A stretch of 64,000 nucleotides of DNA from Pseudomonas sp. P8_229 (GCF_034008635.1 NZ_CP125378.1:1540001-1604000); one strand, 5' to 3'. Numbered from the stretch's first letter, positions 35,340 to 46,373 are shown. Notes: generated by a model from the letters alone, not told the origin. Numbers and translations are program-made.

Positions 35340-38300
35340 ATGGCTTTTACCGATCCGTTCATCCGCCGCCCGGTGCTCGCCACCGTGGTCAGCCTGCTGA
35401 TTGTGCTGCTGGGTTTCCAGGCCTGGAGCAAGCTGCCGCTGCGCCAATACCCGCAAATGGAAAACGCCCTGATCACGGTGACCACTGCCTACCCCGGGGC
35501 CAACGCCGAGACCATTCAGGGCTACATCACCCAGCCGATGCAGCAGAGCCTGGCGAGCGCCGAAGGCATCGACTACATGACCTCGGTCAGCCGCCAGAAC
35601 TTCTCGGTGATCTCGATCTACGCGCGTATCGGCTCCAACACCGACCGCCTGTTCACCGAACTGCTGGCCAAGGCCAACGAGGTGAAAAACAAGCTGCCGC
35701 AGGACGCCGAAGACCCGGTGCTGAGCAAGGAATCGGCCGACGCCTCGGCCCTCATGTACATCAGCTTCTTCAGCAAGGATTTGAGCAACCCGCAGATCAC
35801 CGACTACCTGTCGCGGGTGATCCAGCCGAAACTGGCGACTCTGCCGGGCATGGCCGAAGCGGAGATTCTCGGTAATCAGGTGTTCGCCATGCGCCTGTGG
35901 CTCGACCCGGTGAAGCTTGCCGGTTTCGGCCTCAGTGCCAGCGACGTGACCAACGCGGTGCGCCAGTACAACTTCCTCTCTGCCGCAGGCGAAGTGAAGG
36001 GCGAGTACGTGGTCACCAGCATCAACGCCAACACCGAGCTGAAGTCCGCCGAAGCCTTCGCGGCGATTCCGCTCAAGGTCAGTGGCGACAGCCGCGTGCT
36101 GCTCAGCGATGTGGCGCGGGTCGAGATGGGCGCGGAAAACTACGATTCGATCAGTTCGTTCGGCGGCACGCCGTCGGTGTACATCGGCATCAAGGCCACG
36201 CCCGGGGCCAACCCGCTGGACGTGATCCGGGAAGTGCGCAAACTGATGCCGGAACTGGAAGCCCAGTTGCCGCCCAACCTCAAGAGCGAGATTGCCTACG
36301 ACGCCACCCTGTTCATTCAGGCCTCGATCGACGAAGTGGTGAAAACCCTGTTCGAAGCGGTGCTGATCGTGATTGTGGTGGTGTTCCTGTTTCTCGGCGC
36401 GCTGCGCTCGGTGGTGATCCCGGTGGTGACCATCCCGCTGTCGATGATCGGCGTGATGTTCTTCATGCAGATGATGGGTTACTCGATCAATCTGCTGACC
36501 CTGCTGGCGATGGTGCTGGCGATCGGGCTGGTGGTGGACGACGCGATTGTCGTGGTGGAGAACATCCACCGGCATATCGAGGAGGGCAAAACGCCGCTGG
36601 AGGCTGCACTGGAAGGTGCCCGGGAAATCGCCATGCCGGTGGTGTCGATGACCATCACCCTGGCGGCAGTGTATGCGCCGATCGGTTTCCTCACCGGCCT
36701 GACCGGGGCGCTGTTCAAGGAGTTCGCCTTGACCCTGGCTGGCGCCGTGGTGATCTCCGGGATCGTGGCCCTGACCCTGTCGCCGATGATGTGCGCCCTG
36801 CTGTTGCGTCACGAGGAAAACCCCAGTGGCCTGGCGCATCGACTGGACCGCATCTTCGATGGCCTCAAGCGCCGCTATCAGAGCCTGTTGCACGGCACGC
36901 TGAACACTCGCCCGGTGGTGCTGGTGTTTGCCGTGATCGTGCTGTGTCTGATCCCGGTGTTCCTCAAGTTCACCAAGTCGGAACTGGCGCCGGATGAGGA
37001 TCAGGGCATCATTTTCATGATGGCCAACGCCCCGCAGCCGACCAACCTCGACTACCTGAGCACCTACACCGACGAATTCATCAAGATCTTCAAGGAGTTT
37101 CCGGAGTACTACTCCTCGTTCCAGATCAACGGCTACAACGGTGTGCAATCGGGCATCGGCGGCTTCCTGCTCAAGCCGTGGAACGAACGCAGCCGCACCC
37201 AGATGCAGATCCTGCCCGAGGTGCAAGGCAAACTGGGCGCCATCCCGGGCCTGCAGATCTTCGGCTTCAACCTGCCCTCCCTGCCCGGCACCGGTGAAGG
37301 CTTGCCTTTCGAGTTCGTGATCAACACCGCCAATGACTACGAGTTGCTGCTGCAAGTGGCCGACCGGATCAAGAAGCGCGCGATGGAGTCGGGCAAGTTC
37401 GCCTTCGTCGACCTCGACCTGGCGTTCGACAAGCCGGAAGTGGTGGTCGACATCGACCGCGCCAAAGCCGCGCAGATGGGCGTGTCGATGCTCGACTTGG
37501 GCAGCACCCTGGCGACGCTGCTGGGCGAGGCGGAAATCAACCGCTTCACCATCGAAGGCCGTAGCTACAAGGTGATTGCCCAGGTCGAGCGACCGTTTCG
37601 CGAGAACCCTGGCTGGCTGAACAGCTACTACGTGAAAAACACCCAGGGCGAGCTGCTGCCACTGTCGACCCTGATCAAGGTCACCGACCGGGCGCGACCG
37701 CGTCAGCTCAACCAGTTCCAGCAACTCAACGCCGCGAAGGTCTCCGGATTCCCGCTGGTCAGCATGGGCGAGGCAATCGACACCGTGTTGCAGATTGCGC
37801 GGGAGGAAGCGCCGGCCGGTTTTGCCTTCGACTACGGCGGCGCCTCGCGCCAGTACGTGCAGGAAGGCAGCGCGCTGTGGGTGACCTTCGCCCTCGCGCT
37901 GGCGATCATTTTCCTGGTGCTGGCAGCGCAGTTCGAGAGCTTCCGCGACCCGTTGGTGATTCTGGTGACGGTGCCGCTGTCGATCTGCGGTGCGTTGATT
38001 CCGCTGTTCCTGGGCTGGTCGAGCATGAACATCTACACCCAGGTCGGGCTGGTGACGCTGATCGGGCTGATCAGCAAGCACGGGATCCTGATCGTCGAAT
38101 TCGCCAACCAGTTGCGCAAGGACAAAGGCCTGACCGCGCGCGAGGCGGTCGAAGAAGCGGCGGCGATTCGCTTGCGGCCGGTGTTGATGACCACAGCAGC
38201 GATGGTGTTCGGCATGGTGCCGTTGATTCTGGCGACCGGTGCAGGCGCAGTGAGCCGGTTTGATATCGGCATGGTGATTGCCACCGGGATGTCGATCGGC

Positions 38301-38375
38301 ACGTTGTTTACGCTGTTCGTGCTGCCGTGCATCTACACGCTGCTGGCGAAACCCGATCCGCAAGAAACCACATAA
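35340..38375 (+). CDS. mexW: RND efflux pump inner-membrane transporter, MexW-like
   Basis: A 1011-residue RND (HAE1) transporter with 12 membrane segments and two large periplasmic loops. Key features: MAFTDPFIRRPVLATVVSLL start, the TM4 proton-relay aspartates in IGLVVDDAIVVVENIHRH, the GLISKHGILIVEFANQLR segment of TM10 with its conserved Lys, and the RLRPVLMTTAAMVFGMVPL segment. This is the proton-driven pump that expels drugs or other toxic compounds with the adaptor encoded upstream. Length is normal for the family. Substrates cannot be read from sequence; the MexW name rests on gene order. Confidence 0.87.
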   Translation: MAFTDPFIRRPVLATVVSLLIVLLGFQAWSKLPLRQYPQMENALITVTTAYPGANAETIQGYITQPMQQSLASAEGIDYMTSVSRQNFSVISIYARIGSNTDRLFTELLAKANEVKNKLPQDAEDPVLSKESADASALMYISFFSKDLSNPQITDYLSRVIQPKLATLPGMAEAEILGNQVFAMRLWLDPVKLAGFGLSASDVTNAVRQYNFLSAAGEVKGEYVVTSINANTELKSAEAFAAIPLKVSGDSRVLLSDVARVEMGAENYDSISSFGGTPSVYIGIKATPGANPLDVIREVRKLMPELEAQLPPNLKSEIAYDATLFIQASIDEVVKTLFEAVLIVIVVVFLFLGALRSVVIPVVTIPLSMIGVMFFMQMMGYSINLLTLLAMVLAIGLVVDDAIVVVENIHRHIEEGKTPLEAALEGAREIAMPVVSMTITLAAVYAPIGFLTGLTGALFKEFALTLAGAVVISGIVALTLSPMMCALLLRHEENPSGLAHRLDRIFDGLKRRYQSLLHGTLNTRPVVLVFAVIVLCLIPVFLKFTKSELAPDEDQGIIFMMANAPQPTNLDYLSTYTDEFIKIFKEFPEYYSSFQINGYNGVQSGIGGFLLKPWNERSRTQMQILPEVQGKLGAIPGLQIFGFNLPSLPGTGEGLPFEFVINTANDYELLLQVADRIKKRAMESGKFAFVDLDLAFDKPEVVVDIDRAKAAQMGVSMLDLGSTLATLLGEAEINRFTIEGRSYKVIAQVERPFRENPGWLNSYYVKNTQGELLPLSTLIKVTDRARPRQLNQFQQLNAAKVSGFPLVSMGEAIDTVLQIAREEAPAGFAFDYGGASRQYVQEGSALWVTFALALAIIFLVLAAQFESFRDPLVILVTVPLSICGALIPLFLGWSSMNIYTQVGLVTLIGLISKHGILIVEFANQLRKDKGLTAREAVEEAAAIRLRPVLMTTAAMVFGMVPLILATGAGAVSRFDIGMVIATGMSIGTLFTLFVLPCIYTLLAKPDPQETT

Positions 38376-38377
38376 CC

Positions 38378-38473
38378 CCTGTGGGAGCGAGCTTGCTCGC
38401 GAAAGCGGTTTTCCAGTCAACGGCAATGTTGACTGACACACCGCCTTCGCGAGCAAGCCCGCTCCCACAGGGG
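38378..38473. repeat. REPIN after the RND operon
   Basis: The left arm is CCTGTGGGAGCGAGCTTGCT and the right arm AGCAAGCCCGCTCCCACAGG, so the arms differ by one base class (gcgagc versus gcgggc). It is an intermediate between the two REPIN subtypes in this window. Confidence 0.88.
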
Positions 38474-38499
38474 ACGGTGTGATCCCGAAGACACGCAAT

Positions 38500-38530
38500 A
38501 AAAAAGGCCTCGCAACTGCGAGGCCTTTTA
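38500..38530. terminator. Bidirectional terminator between mexW-like and leftward genes
   Basis: An AAAAGGCCTCGC / GCGAGGCCTTTT stem with a 4-nt loop is flanked by A and T runs. It serves both the rightward pump operon and the leftward gene ending at 38548. Confidence 0.88.
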
Positions 38531-38547
38531 TTTGGGCTTCAATCGGT

Positions 38548-38775
38548 TCAACTCTGTGGCCTCATCCCTTGAGAAAGTCCGAACATGAACAGCAACAAAT
38601 CATGGTCGGGTTTAGTGGCCACGGAGGCTTTCGCCACCCGTGGTACTGCGCAGTGAGCATCGCCCGTGGTGGCACCGATCACCTGCATGCGGGGCTGCTC
38701 CCAGGCCGCCACCGCCAATGAAGCAACTGCCAAGGCTCCAACCAAAAACAAACCTCGTGCAATTTCGAGTTTCAT
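38548..38775 (-). CDS. Small exported protein of unknown function
   Basis: A 75-residue protein with a signal-like N-terminus (MKLEIARGLFLVGALAVASLAVA) and a polar remainder. AGG is about 9 nt before the ATG. It starts 2 bp after the stop of inaA on the same strand, so it belongs to the inaA operon; a small hypothetical protein occupies the same place in P. aeruginosa (PA4377, from memory). No motif is recognised. Confidence 0.65.
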   Translation of the reverse strand: MKLEIARGLFLVGALAVASLAVAAWEQPRMQVIGATTGDAHCAVPRVAKASVATKPDHDLLLFMFGLSQGMRPQS

Positions 38776-38777
38776 CG

Positions 38778-39491
38778 CTATAAACCTTTGATAGCGCTGC
38801 CAAACGCCGTCTCATAAAAGTAGACGAGTTTTTTCCAGTCCGTGTCGCTGAACGACGAATGGCGACGCAATTGCTTCATGTCATGGGCGGCCGCGCGATA
38901 AGCGGTCAGACGCTGGCGGCATTTTTCCAGATCGATCAATGCCACCTCGACCTGAGCCGAATCGCCCTCGCCGGTCACCCGTACAAATACGTGTTTGATG
39001 TAGATGCAGCTGTGCTGCCAACGGCCCTTGTGCATGCGCGCAAGGTTTTGTGCCAGGTCCTTCAGGACGCGTTCGTAGACCGCTTCGCCGTATTGGGCAC
39101 GACCACCAGCGGCTTCCCACTTTTCGAGTTCGTCGAAACCGTCCAGCGACTTGGTCACCAGCAGGGCACGCCACTTGTATTGCGGATCAGGCTGCGCGCC
39201 GCAGAAGACGATTTGCGGTACGCGCACACCGAGTCGGCTGACGCCGGTCAGGGCATCCAGTTCGCGCAGCACCGTCGGGCGACCGAAGGGATGCAGCCAA
39301 CTGCGGTAGATATGTCCGGTCTGGCGCTTGGCATACAGTAACTGGCCGTCTCGGCCCATGACTCGTTGCACACCACTTTCACCACCACGGCGTACGTTGG
39401 GTTCTTCCACCCATTCACCGCGCTGGTTCCAGAAGTAGTCGAAGCGATCCTGGGGAGCGACTTCCGTTTCTGCTGCTGTTTGCACCGCCAT
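38778..39491 (-). CDS. inaA: InaA-type lipopolysaccharide kinase-like protein
   Basis: A 237-residue member of the Kdo/WaaP (LPS kinase) protein-kinase-like family, with YAKRQTGHIYRSWLHPFGRPTVLRELDAL in the N-lobe and RMHKGRWQHSCIYIKHVFVRV and VALIDLEKCRQ in the C-lobe. The catalytic-loop position that is HxD in active relatives reads HSC here, while the DLEK metal-loop Asp is kept, so kinase activity is uncertain. The start at 39491 has GAGG 7 nt upstream. The methyltransferase gene ends 4 bp before it. It probably acts on envelope lipids or is a regulatory pseudokinase. Confidence 0.84.
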   Translation of the reverse strand: MAVQTAAETEVAPQDRFDYFWNQRGEWVEEPNVRRGGESGVQRVMGRDGQLLYAKRQTGHIYRSWLHPFGRPTVLRELDALTGVSRLGVRVPQIVFCGAQPDPQYKWRALLVTKSLDGFDELEKWEAAGGRAQYGEAVYERVLKDLAQNLARMHKGRWQHSCIYIKHVFVRVTGEGDSAQVEVALIDLEKCRQRLTAYRAAAHDMKQLRRHSSFSDTDWKKLVYFYETAFGSAIKGL

Positions 39492-39495
39492 CCTG

Positions 39496-40164
39496 TTACC
39501 TCTTGCGTAATACGTAAACCCGCCACATGGCATAGAGCGGAATAAAGTCCAGTTGTTCCTGAATGCGAAAACCTGCTTCTTCGAATTCCTTTTCTACTGT
39601 CACAGCCGGTAACACAAACCGGTTCTGGTAACCTTCCTGCCCGCGACGTTTCTCGGCCCGCTTGCGTTTCCAGGCCTTGAAATTACCGTCGACCCACAAC
39701 GAAATGATGACGCTGTCGCGAGTGACGCGCTCGAATTCGCGCAAAATCGCCCGCCGATGCTCGGCTTCACCGATGTGATGCAATAAACGCATGCAGAAAA
39801 TGCTGTCGACGGCGTTATCCGGCAAGGCAATGTCGAACGCTGACGTGTGCAAAGGTTGTACCCGTTTCACTACGTCGGCCGGTTGCGATTGCATCGCGGT
39901 CTTGATCATCGATTCGGAATTGTCCGCGCCGATGATCACCCGGTTGGGCTTTTCCGCCAGCAACGGCCAGAAACGCCCTGCTCCGCACGGCAGGTCCAGG
40001 ACCAAACCAGGCTCACCGGCCAGGGTCAGCGCCTTGCGAGCCACCTGCTCGTCCCGCCAATGAGACAACCGACGACCAAGACCGTCCTGATGCTTGCGCA
40101 AATATTTTTGCGCATGCTGGTCATCATACTTTTCGGAAAAATCGAGCTTGATCGGTCTGCTCAT
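39496..40164 (-). CDS. Class I SAM-dependent methyltransferase
   Basis: A 222-residue protein with the SAM-binding motif I GLVLDLPCGAGRFWPLL, motif II acidic residue in VIIGADNSESMI, and post-motif DSIFCMRLLHHIGEAEHR. AGGAG lies about 8 nt before the ATG. The gene is directly upstream of inaA (4-bp gap), so the two are co-expressed. The substrate is not known; an envelope or lipid target is possible from the neighbours. PA4379 in P. aeruginosa has the same place. Confidence 0.85.
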   Translation of the reverse strand: MSRPIKLDFSEKYDDQHAQKYLRKHQDGLGRRLSHWRDEQVARKALTLAGEPGLVLDLPCGAGRFWPLLAEKPNRVIIGADNSESMIKTAMQSQPADVVKRVQPLHTSAFDIALPDNAVDSIFCMRLLHHIGEAEHRRAILREFERVTRDSVIISLWVDGNFKAWKRKRAEKRRGQEGYQNRFVLPAVTVEKEFEEAGFRIQEQLDFIPLYAMWRVYVLRKR

Positions 40165-40315
40165 CTTCAGGGCTCCTGAATTACTGATACCCCTACCATA
40201 GGTAGTGGCATGTCAGCGTCAGGTCGTCCCTTTGTGAAAAAAACGTCAGGTAAACCGGCAATCTATTACAGGGTTTTACACAGGGAAAGCAATAGCGCGG
40301 GGCCATCAATGGGGC

Positions 40316-41590
40316 TCAGCGCAGCCCCAGCGTCACTTCGAAGCGGCAGCCATTCGGTTCCATAGTGCTCAAGGTTACTTCCCAGCCCTGGTTCTCGCAG
40401 ATCCGCTGCACCAGCGACAAGCCCAGCCCAAGGCCTTCGCCGCGCTTTTCATTGCCGCGCACGAAGGGCTGGAACATGGCTTCGCGTTTCTCCTCGGGAA
40501 TCCCGACGCCCGAGTCTTCGACGACGAATCCGTTGTCGTTGAGTGTCAGGCGAATGAACCCCTGTTCGGTGTAGTGGCAGGCATTGCGCAGCAGGTTGCC
40601 CATGACGGCGCCGAGCAGGGTGGCGTTGAAGCAGGTGTCCGGCGGATTGCCCGGCTCGAACATCAGGCGCAGTCCTTTGGACTCGATTGGTTCGCGCCAG
40701 AGACTCAACAGCCCATCGGCCACTCTGGCGATGTTCTGCTGCGGCGCGGAACCGGCGTCTTCACGCTGGGCGCGGGCGAGCATCAGGAAGGTCTGCACCA
40801 GCTCGCGCATTTCCTGGCTGGCACGGGCGATACGCTCGACCTGGGCCCGGCCGCGTTGATCCAGTCCCGGGTTTTCCAAAAGCAATTCGCAGGAACTGGC
40901 CAACACCATCAACGGTGTACGCAGTTCATGGCTGACGTCGCTGGTGAATAGCCGCTCGCGGGTCAGCGCCTGACGCAGGCGCCCGAGCGTGGCATCGAAC
41001 GCCACTGCCAGTTCGCCGACTTCGTCAGCCGCATAGTCCGGTGCCAACGGCGGCGCCAGCCCCAGCAGTTGATCGCGGTGCCGCACTTGCCGCGCCAGTC
41101 GCACCACCGGCGCCATGACCTTGCGCGCCAACACCCAGCCGAGAAACACCGCCAGCGCCAGACTGAGCACGAAGCCCACCAGCACCACGGCGAACAGCAC
41201 GCGTTCGCGCTCTTCGAAATCGCTTTGATCCTGCAGCAACACATAGCGGCGACCGTCGACGATCTCGACCATCGCGTGATACGACAGTTGTTCGCGGAAC
41301 ACTTCGTGGAAGCCCGCATCGAGGTGACGCAGGTCCTTGGGCAGCTCGAAATCACCCGGGCCGCCGCTGAAATAAAACAACTGGTCCGGTTCCGGGCGAT
41401 GGCTCCAGTCCGAGACATTGTCCATCAGCAGCAGACGCTGCAGGTCGCCGCCCAGTCCCGCCGAAATCAGTTTCTCCTCCACCAGATGCACGGTCGCCAC
41501 AATGCCCATGGCGAAGGCCCCGGCCACCAGTGCACTCATCAGCGCAAAGGCGATGATGATCCGCTGGGAAAGGCTTTGCTTAAACTCCAT
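40316..41590 (-). CDS. colS: ColS sensor histidine kinase
   Basis: A 424-residue membrane kinase: first membrane segment about 12-32, a periplasmic sensor region of about 95 residues, second segment about 140-160, HAMP linker, then the H-box TSDVSHELRTPLMVLASS, N-box GNLLRNACHYTE, G-boxes VEDSGVGIP and RGEGLGLGLSLVQRI. In Pseudomonas ColS senses excess zinc or iron and phosphorylates ColR. Its start overlaps the end of colR by 11 bp, so the two are coupled. Gene order with inaA and the methyltransferase agrees. Confidence 0.9.
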   Translation of the reverse strand: MEFKQSLSQRIIIAFALMSALVAGAFAMGIVATVHLVEEKLISAGLGGDLQRLLLMDNVSDWSHRPEPDQLFYFSGGPGDFELPKDLRHLDAGFHEVFREQLSYHAMVEIVDGRRYVLLQDQSDFEERERVLFAVVLVGFVLSLALAVFLGWVLARKVMAPVVRLARQVRHRDQLLGLAPPLAPDYAADEVGELAVAFDATLGRLRQALTRERLFTSDVSHELRTPLMVLASSCELLLENPGLDQRGRAQVERIARASQEMRELVQTFLMLARAQREDAGSAPQQNIARVADGLLSLWREPIESKGLRLMFEPGNPPDTCFNATLLGAVMGNLLRNACHYTEQGFIRLTLNDNGFVVEDSGVGIPEEKREAMFQPFVRGNEKRGEGLGLGLSLVQRICENQGWEVTLSTMEPNGCRFEVTLGLR

Positions 41591-42263
41591 CACGCCCCTC
41601 GGCCAGGCGGTAACCCACACCGTGCACGGTTTGCAGCAACGGTTTGGCGAATGGCTTGTCAATCACCTGACGCAATTGGTGGACGTGGCTGCGCAAGCTG
41701 TCGCTGTCCGGACAGTCATCGCCCCACAGCGCTTCCTCGAGAATTTCCCGACGCAGCACGTGAGGACTCTTCTGCATCAATACCGCCAGCAGTTTCAGGC
41801 CGACCGGGTTGAGTTTGAGCAGCTTGCCCTCGCGGGTCACCTCCAGAGTATCGAGGTCGTAGGTCAGATCACCGACCTGCAGCGCACGGCGTCCGCCACC
41901 CTGAGTGCGGCGCATCACGGCCTCCACTCGCGCTGCCAGTTCGGACAGGGCAAACGGTTTGACCAGGTAATCGTCGGCCCCGGACTTGAAGCCCTGCAGG
42001 CGGTCGTCCAGTTGATCGCGGGCGGTGAGCATGATCACCGGGGTGTCGCGCCGGGCGTCTTCACGCAGGCGTTTGCACAGGGTGTAGCCGTCGATCCCGG
42101 GCAACATGATGTCGAGCACGATCAGGTCGTAATGCTCGGTGGCGGCCAGATGCAGGCCCGACAAGCCGTCCTGGGCACAATCGACGGTATAGCCTTTGAG
42201 CCCCAGGTAATCGGCCAGGTTGGCCAGGATATCGCGGTTGTCTTCGACCAATAGAATTCGCAT
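41580..42263 (-). CDS. colR: ColR response regulator
   Basis: A 227-residue OmpR-type regulator. The receiver has acidic residues in LLVEDNRD, the phospho-Asp in LIVLDIMLPGIDG, and Lys in DDYLVKPFALSEL; the C-terminal winged helix ends HTVHGVGYRLAEGRD-like. It is nearly identical to ColR of P. aeruginosa. ColR controls membrane-integrity and metal-tolerance genes. The ATG at 42263 has GGAGG 8 nt upstream; the ATG two codons earlier is too close to it. The divergent gene at 42467 is a likely target. Confidence 0.94.
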   Translation of the reverse strand: MRILLVEDNRDILANLADYLGLKGYTVDCAQDGLSGLHLAATEHYDLIVLDIMLPGIDGYTLCKRLREDARRDTPVIMLTARDQLDDRLQGFKSGADDYLVKPFALSELAARVEAVMRRTQGGGRRALQVGDLTYDLDTLEVTREGKLLKLNPVGLKLLAVLMQKSPHVLRREILEEALWGDDCPDSDSLRSHVHQLRQVIDKPFAKPLLQTVHGVGYRLAEGRDGV

Positions 42264-42380
42264 TGGCATTTCCTCCGTACACAGTAACGGCCGTCTTGGC
42301 CCGCGCAGCTTAAGGCCAACGCCGGTTCAGGGCTAGGGCCGGCAAGCGCGCAGGTCGATTTGTCCAAAAAAATTAAATAT

Positions 42381-42396
42381 TTAACAAAGTTTTCAC
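42381..42396 (+). promoter_or_regulatory. Possible ColR-binding site upstream of the LTA-synthase-like gene
   Basis: TTAACAAAGTTTTCAC resembles the published ColR consensus as I recall it (YYNAsNNYTTTTTCACG), with the core TTTTCAC preserved. It lies in the AT-rich divergent region between colR and the gene at 42467, about 70 bp before the latter. Confidence 0.45.
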
Positions 42397-42466
42397 TATC
42401 GATTCACAACCTGATTACAGTGGCGCCGCGACACTCGCGCGCCATTGATATAAGGAAAACGAAACA

Positions 42467-44416
42467 ATGGACCCTTTCAAGACAGCGCCCATGCGCTTTC
42501 TGCTGCTTATCACCGGCGCCTGGCTGGTCATTTTTCTCCTCACCCGAGCGGTATTGCTGCTGACTCACCTGGATGAAGCCGGTGGCTTCGCCCTCTCCGT
42601 GTTCGGCATCGGCGCGCTCTATGACCTGGGGTTCCTGGCTTACGCGGCGCTGCCGATGGGCCTGTACCTGCTGCTCTGCCCGCCGGGCCTGTGGCGGCGT
42701 CGCGGGCATCGCGGGTTCCTGCGCGCCCTGCTGACCATCAGCCTGTTCGCGATGCTGTTCGTGGCGGTGGCCGAATGGCTGTTCTGGGACGAGTTCGGCG
42801 TGCGCTTCAACTTCATCGCCGTCGATTACCTGGTGTATTCCGACGAAGTGCTGAACAACGTCCTCGAGTCGTACCCGATCGGTAAACTGCTGAGCCTCCT
42901 CGCGGTGCTGGCCGTGGTGATCAGTTTCGCCCTGCGCAAACCATTCAATGCGGCCATGAATGCCCCGCTGCCACCGCTGCGCGCACGGCTGCTGAATGCA
43001 CTGGGCCTGTTGATCGTCGCCGGTTTGAGCCTGCAACTGCTCAGCCAGGACGCACCTCGCGCCCAGGGCGGCAACGCTTACCAGAACGAACTGGCCAGCA
43101 ACGGCCCGTATCAGTTCTTCGCCGCGTTCCGTAACAATGAGCTGGACTACGCCCAGTTCTACAAGAGCCTGCCAGCGGAAAAAGTCGCCGGTGAGATCCG
43201 TGCCGAGCTGAGTGAAAGCAACGCTCGCTTCATCGGCCAGGACCCGCAGGACATCCGCCGGGTGATCGACAACCCCGGTACTGCGCGTAAACCGAACATT
43301 GTGCTGGTGACCATCGAAAGCCTGAGCGCCAAGTACCTGGGCAGCAACGGTGACGGTCGCAACCTGACGCCGAACCTCGACGCCTTGCGCAAGCAGAGCC
43401 TGTACTTCAACAACTTCTACGCCACCGGCACCCGCACCGACCGTGGCCTGGAAGCGATCACCCTGGCCATCCCGCCGACGCCGGGTCGCTCGATCGTCAA
43501 GCGCATCGGCCGTGAAAGCGGTTTCGCCAGCCTTGGCCAACAGCTGAGCGCCGTGGGTTATGACAGTGTGTTCGTCTACGGCGGACGCGGTTACTTCGAC
43601 AACATGAACGCGTTCTTCAGCGGCAACGGCTATCGCGTCGTCGACCAGAGCAGCGTCGATGAAGCCGAAATCCACTTCAAGAACGCCTGGGGCATGGCCG
43701 ACGAGGATCTGTATCGCCAGACCCTGAAGCTGGCGGACGCCGATTACGCCAAGCAGCAACCGTTCCTGCTGCAGTTGATGACCACGTCCAACCATCGTCC
43801 TTACACCTATCCGGACAACCGGATCGACATCAAATCCGGCAACGGCCGTGATGGTGCGGTGAAGTACACCGATTACGCGATTGGTCAGTTCCTTGAGCAG
43901 GCCCGCCAGAAACCGTGGTTCGACAACACGATCTTCATCTTCGTCGCCGACCACACCGCTGGCAGCGCCGGCAAAGAAGACTTGCCGATCGCCAACTATC
44001 AGATCCCGCTGTTCATCTACGCGCCGAGAATGATCGAGGCACGCGAGAGCGCGCAACTGGCCAGCCAGATCGACCTCGCCCCGACGCTGCTGGGCTTGCT
44101 GAATCTGGACTACACCTCGACGTTCTTCGGCCGCAACCTGTTGCTGGACAACCCGCTGCCACCGCGCGTGGTAGTCGGCAACTATCAGCATCTGGGTCTG
44201 TTCGATGGCAAGGATCTGGCGATTCTCAGTCCGCGCCAGGGCTTGCGCCGGCATGACGATGCGCTGACCGAAAGCCGCGAATCACGGGTTACCAGTGACG
44301 ACCCGCTGATCACCCGCGCGATCACCTATTATCAGACCGCCAGTTATGGCTTCAAACAGCAGCTGTTGAGCTGGAAGCCTGCGAAGGACAACACGGCGCA
44401 GGTCAGCGAACAGTAA
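42467..44416 (+). CDS. LTA synthase / sulfatase-family membrane enzyme
   Basis: A 649-residue protein with about five N-terminal membrane segments (to about residue 190) and a large periplasmic sulfatase-like domain (from about 275). Motifs: PNIVLVTIESLSAKYLG (metal-binding Glu), NNFYATGTRTDRG with the nucleophile Thr, and IFVADHTAG (Asp-His metal ligands). The family transfers phosphoglycerol or phosphoethanolamine onto envelope glycans or lipids. AAGG is present before the ATG. It is divergent from colRS and probably belongs to the ColR regulon, which in Pseudomonas includes lipid A-modifying transferases. The exact donor and acceptor are unknown. Confidence 0.86.
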   Translation: MDPFKTAPMRFLLLITGAWLVIFLLTRAVLLLTHLDEAGGFALSVFGIGALYDLGFLAYAALPMGLYLLLCPPGLWRRRGHRGFLRALLTISLFAMLFVAVAEWLFWDEFGVRFNFIAVDYLVYSDEVLNNVLESYPIGKLLSLLAVLAVVISFALRKPFNAAMNAPLPPLRARLLNALGLLIVAGLSLQLLSQDAPRAQGGNAYQNELASNGPYQFFAAFRNNELDYAQFYKSLPAEKVAGEIRAELSESNARFIGQDPQDIRRVIDNPGTARKPNIVLVTIESLSAKYLGSNGDGRNLTPNLDALRKQSLYFNNFYATGTRTDRGLEAITLAIPPTPGRSIVKRIGRESGFASLGQQLSAVGYDSVFVYGGRGYFDNMNAFFSGNGYRVVDQSSVDEAEIHFKNAWGMADEDLYRQTLKLADADYAKQQPFLLQLMTTSNHRPYTYPDNRIDIKSGNGRDGAVKYTDYAIGQFLEQARQKPWFDNTIFIFVADHTAGSAGKEDLPIANYQIPLFIYAPRMIEARESAQLASQIDLAPTLLGLLNLDYTSTFFGRNLLLDNPLPPRVVVGNYQHLGLFDGKDLAILSPRQGLRRHDDALTESRESRVTSDDPLITRAITYYQTASYGFKQQLLSWKPAKDNTAQVSEQ

Positions 44417-44427
44417 CCGTTAATAGA

Positions 44428-44463
44428 AACGCCCCGGGCTGATGCACCGGGGCGTTTTTTTTT
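44428..44463 (+). terminator. Terminator of the LTA-synthase-like gene
   Basis: An AACGCCCCGG / CCGGGGCGTT stem is followed by nine T, just after the stop codon. Confidence 0.92.
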
Positions 44464-44496
44464 GCGCAACCGGTTAGTGCAGGAAACACAGATCGC

Positions 44497-44589
44497 CCTG
44501 TGGGAGCGAACCTGCTAGCGAATGCGCTGTATCTGTCACAGCAGTGGTGACGGGTGGATTGCTTTCGCGAGCAGGCTCGCTCCCACAGG
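44497..44589. repeat. Decayed REPIN upstream of the groEL terminator
   Basis: The right arm (TTTCGCGAGCAGGCTCGCTC) is intact but the left arm carries changes (GAACCTGCTAGCGAATG). It lies between two convergent terminators. Confidence 0.82.
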
Positions 44590-44619
44590 GGGACGGTGTG
44601 AAGCCTGAAATCCGGGCAA

Positions 44620-44657
44620 TAAAAAAACCCGCCTGCTCATCGCAGGCGGGTTTTTTC
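44620..44657. terminator. groESL terminator, bidirectional
   Basis: An AAAAAACCCGCCTGC / GCAGGCGGGTTTTTT stem with a short loop lies about 20 bp beyond the groEL stop on the minus strand. Confidence 0.92.
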
Positions 44658-44677
44658 GTTACAGGGGTAAGGCTGGC

Positions 44678-46336
<1,659 letters not shown>

Positions 46337-46373
46337 TTAAATACTTTGTAGTAGCGGGAAAATGAGCGGGAAA

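Noticed and set aside
35274..38498. A 1074-codon open frame on the minus strand opposite the RND transporter gene
   Set aside because: It is an antisense shadow of a GC-rich gene. Its translation is His/Gln/Arg-rich with no motif, while the plus strand encodes a complete RND pump.
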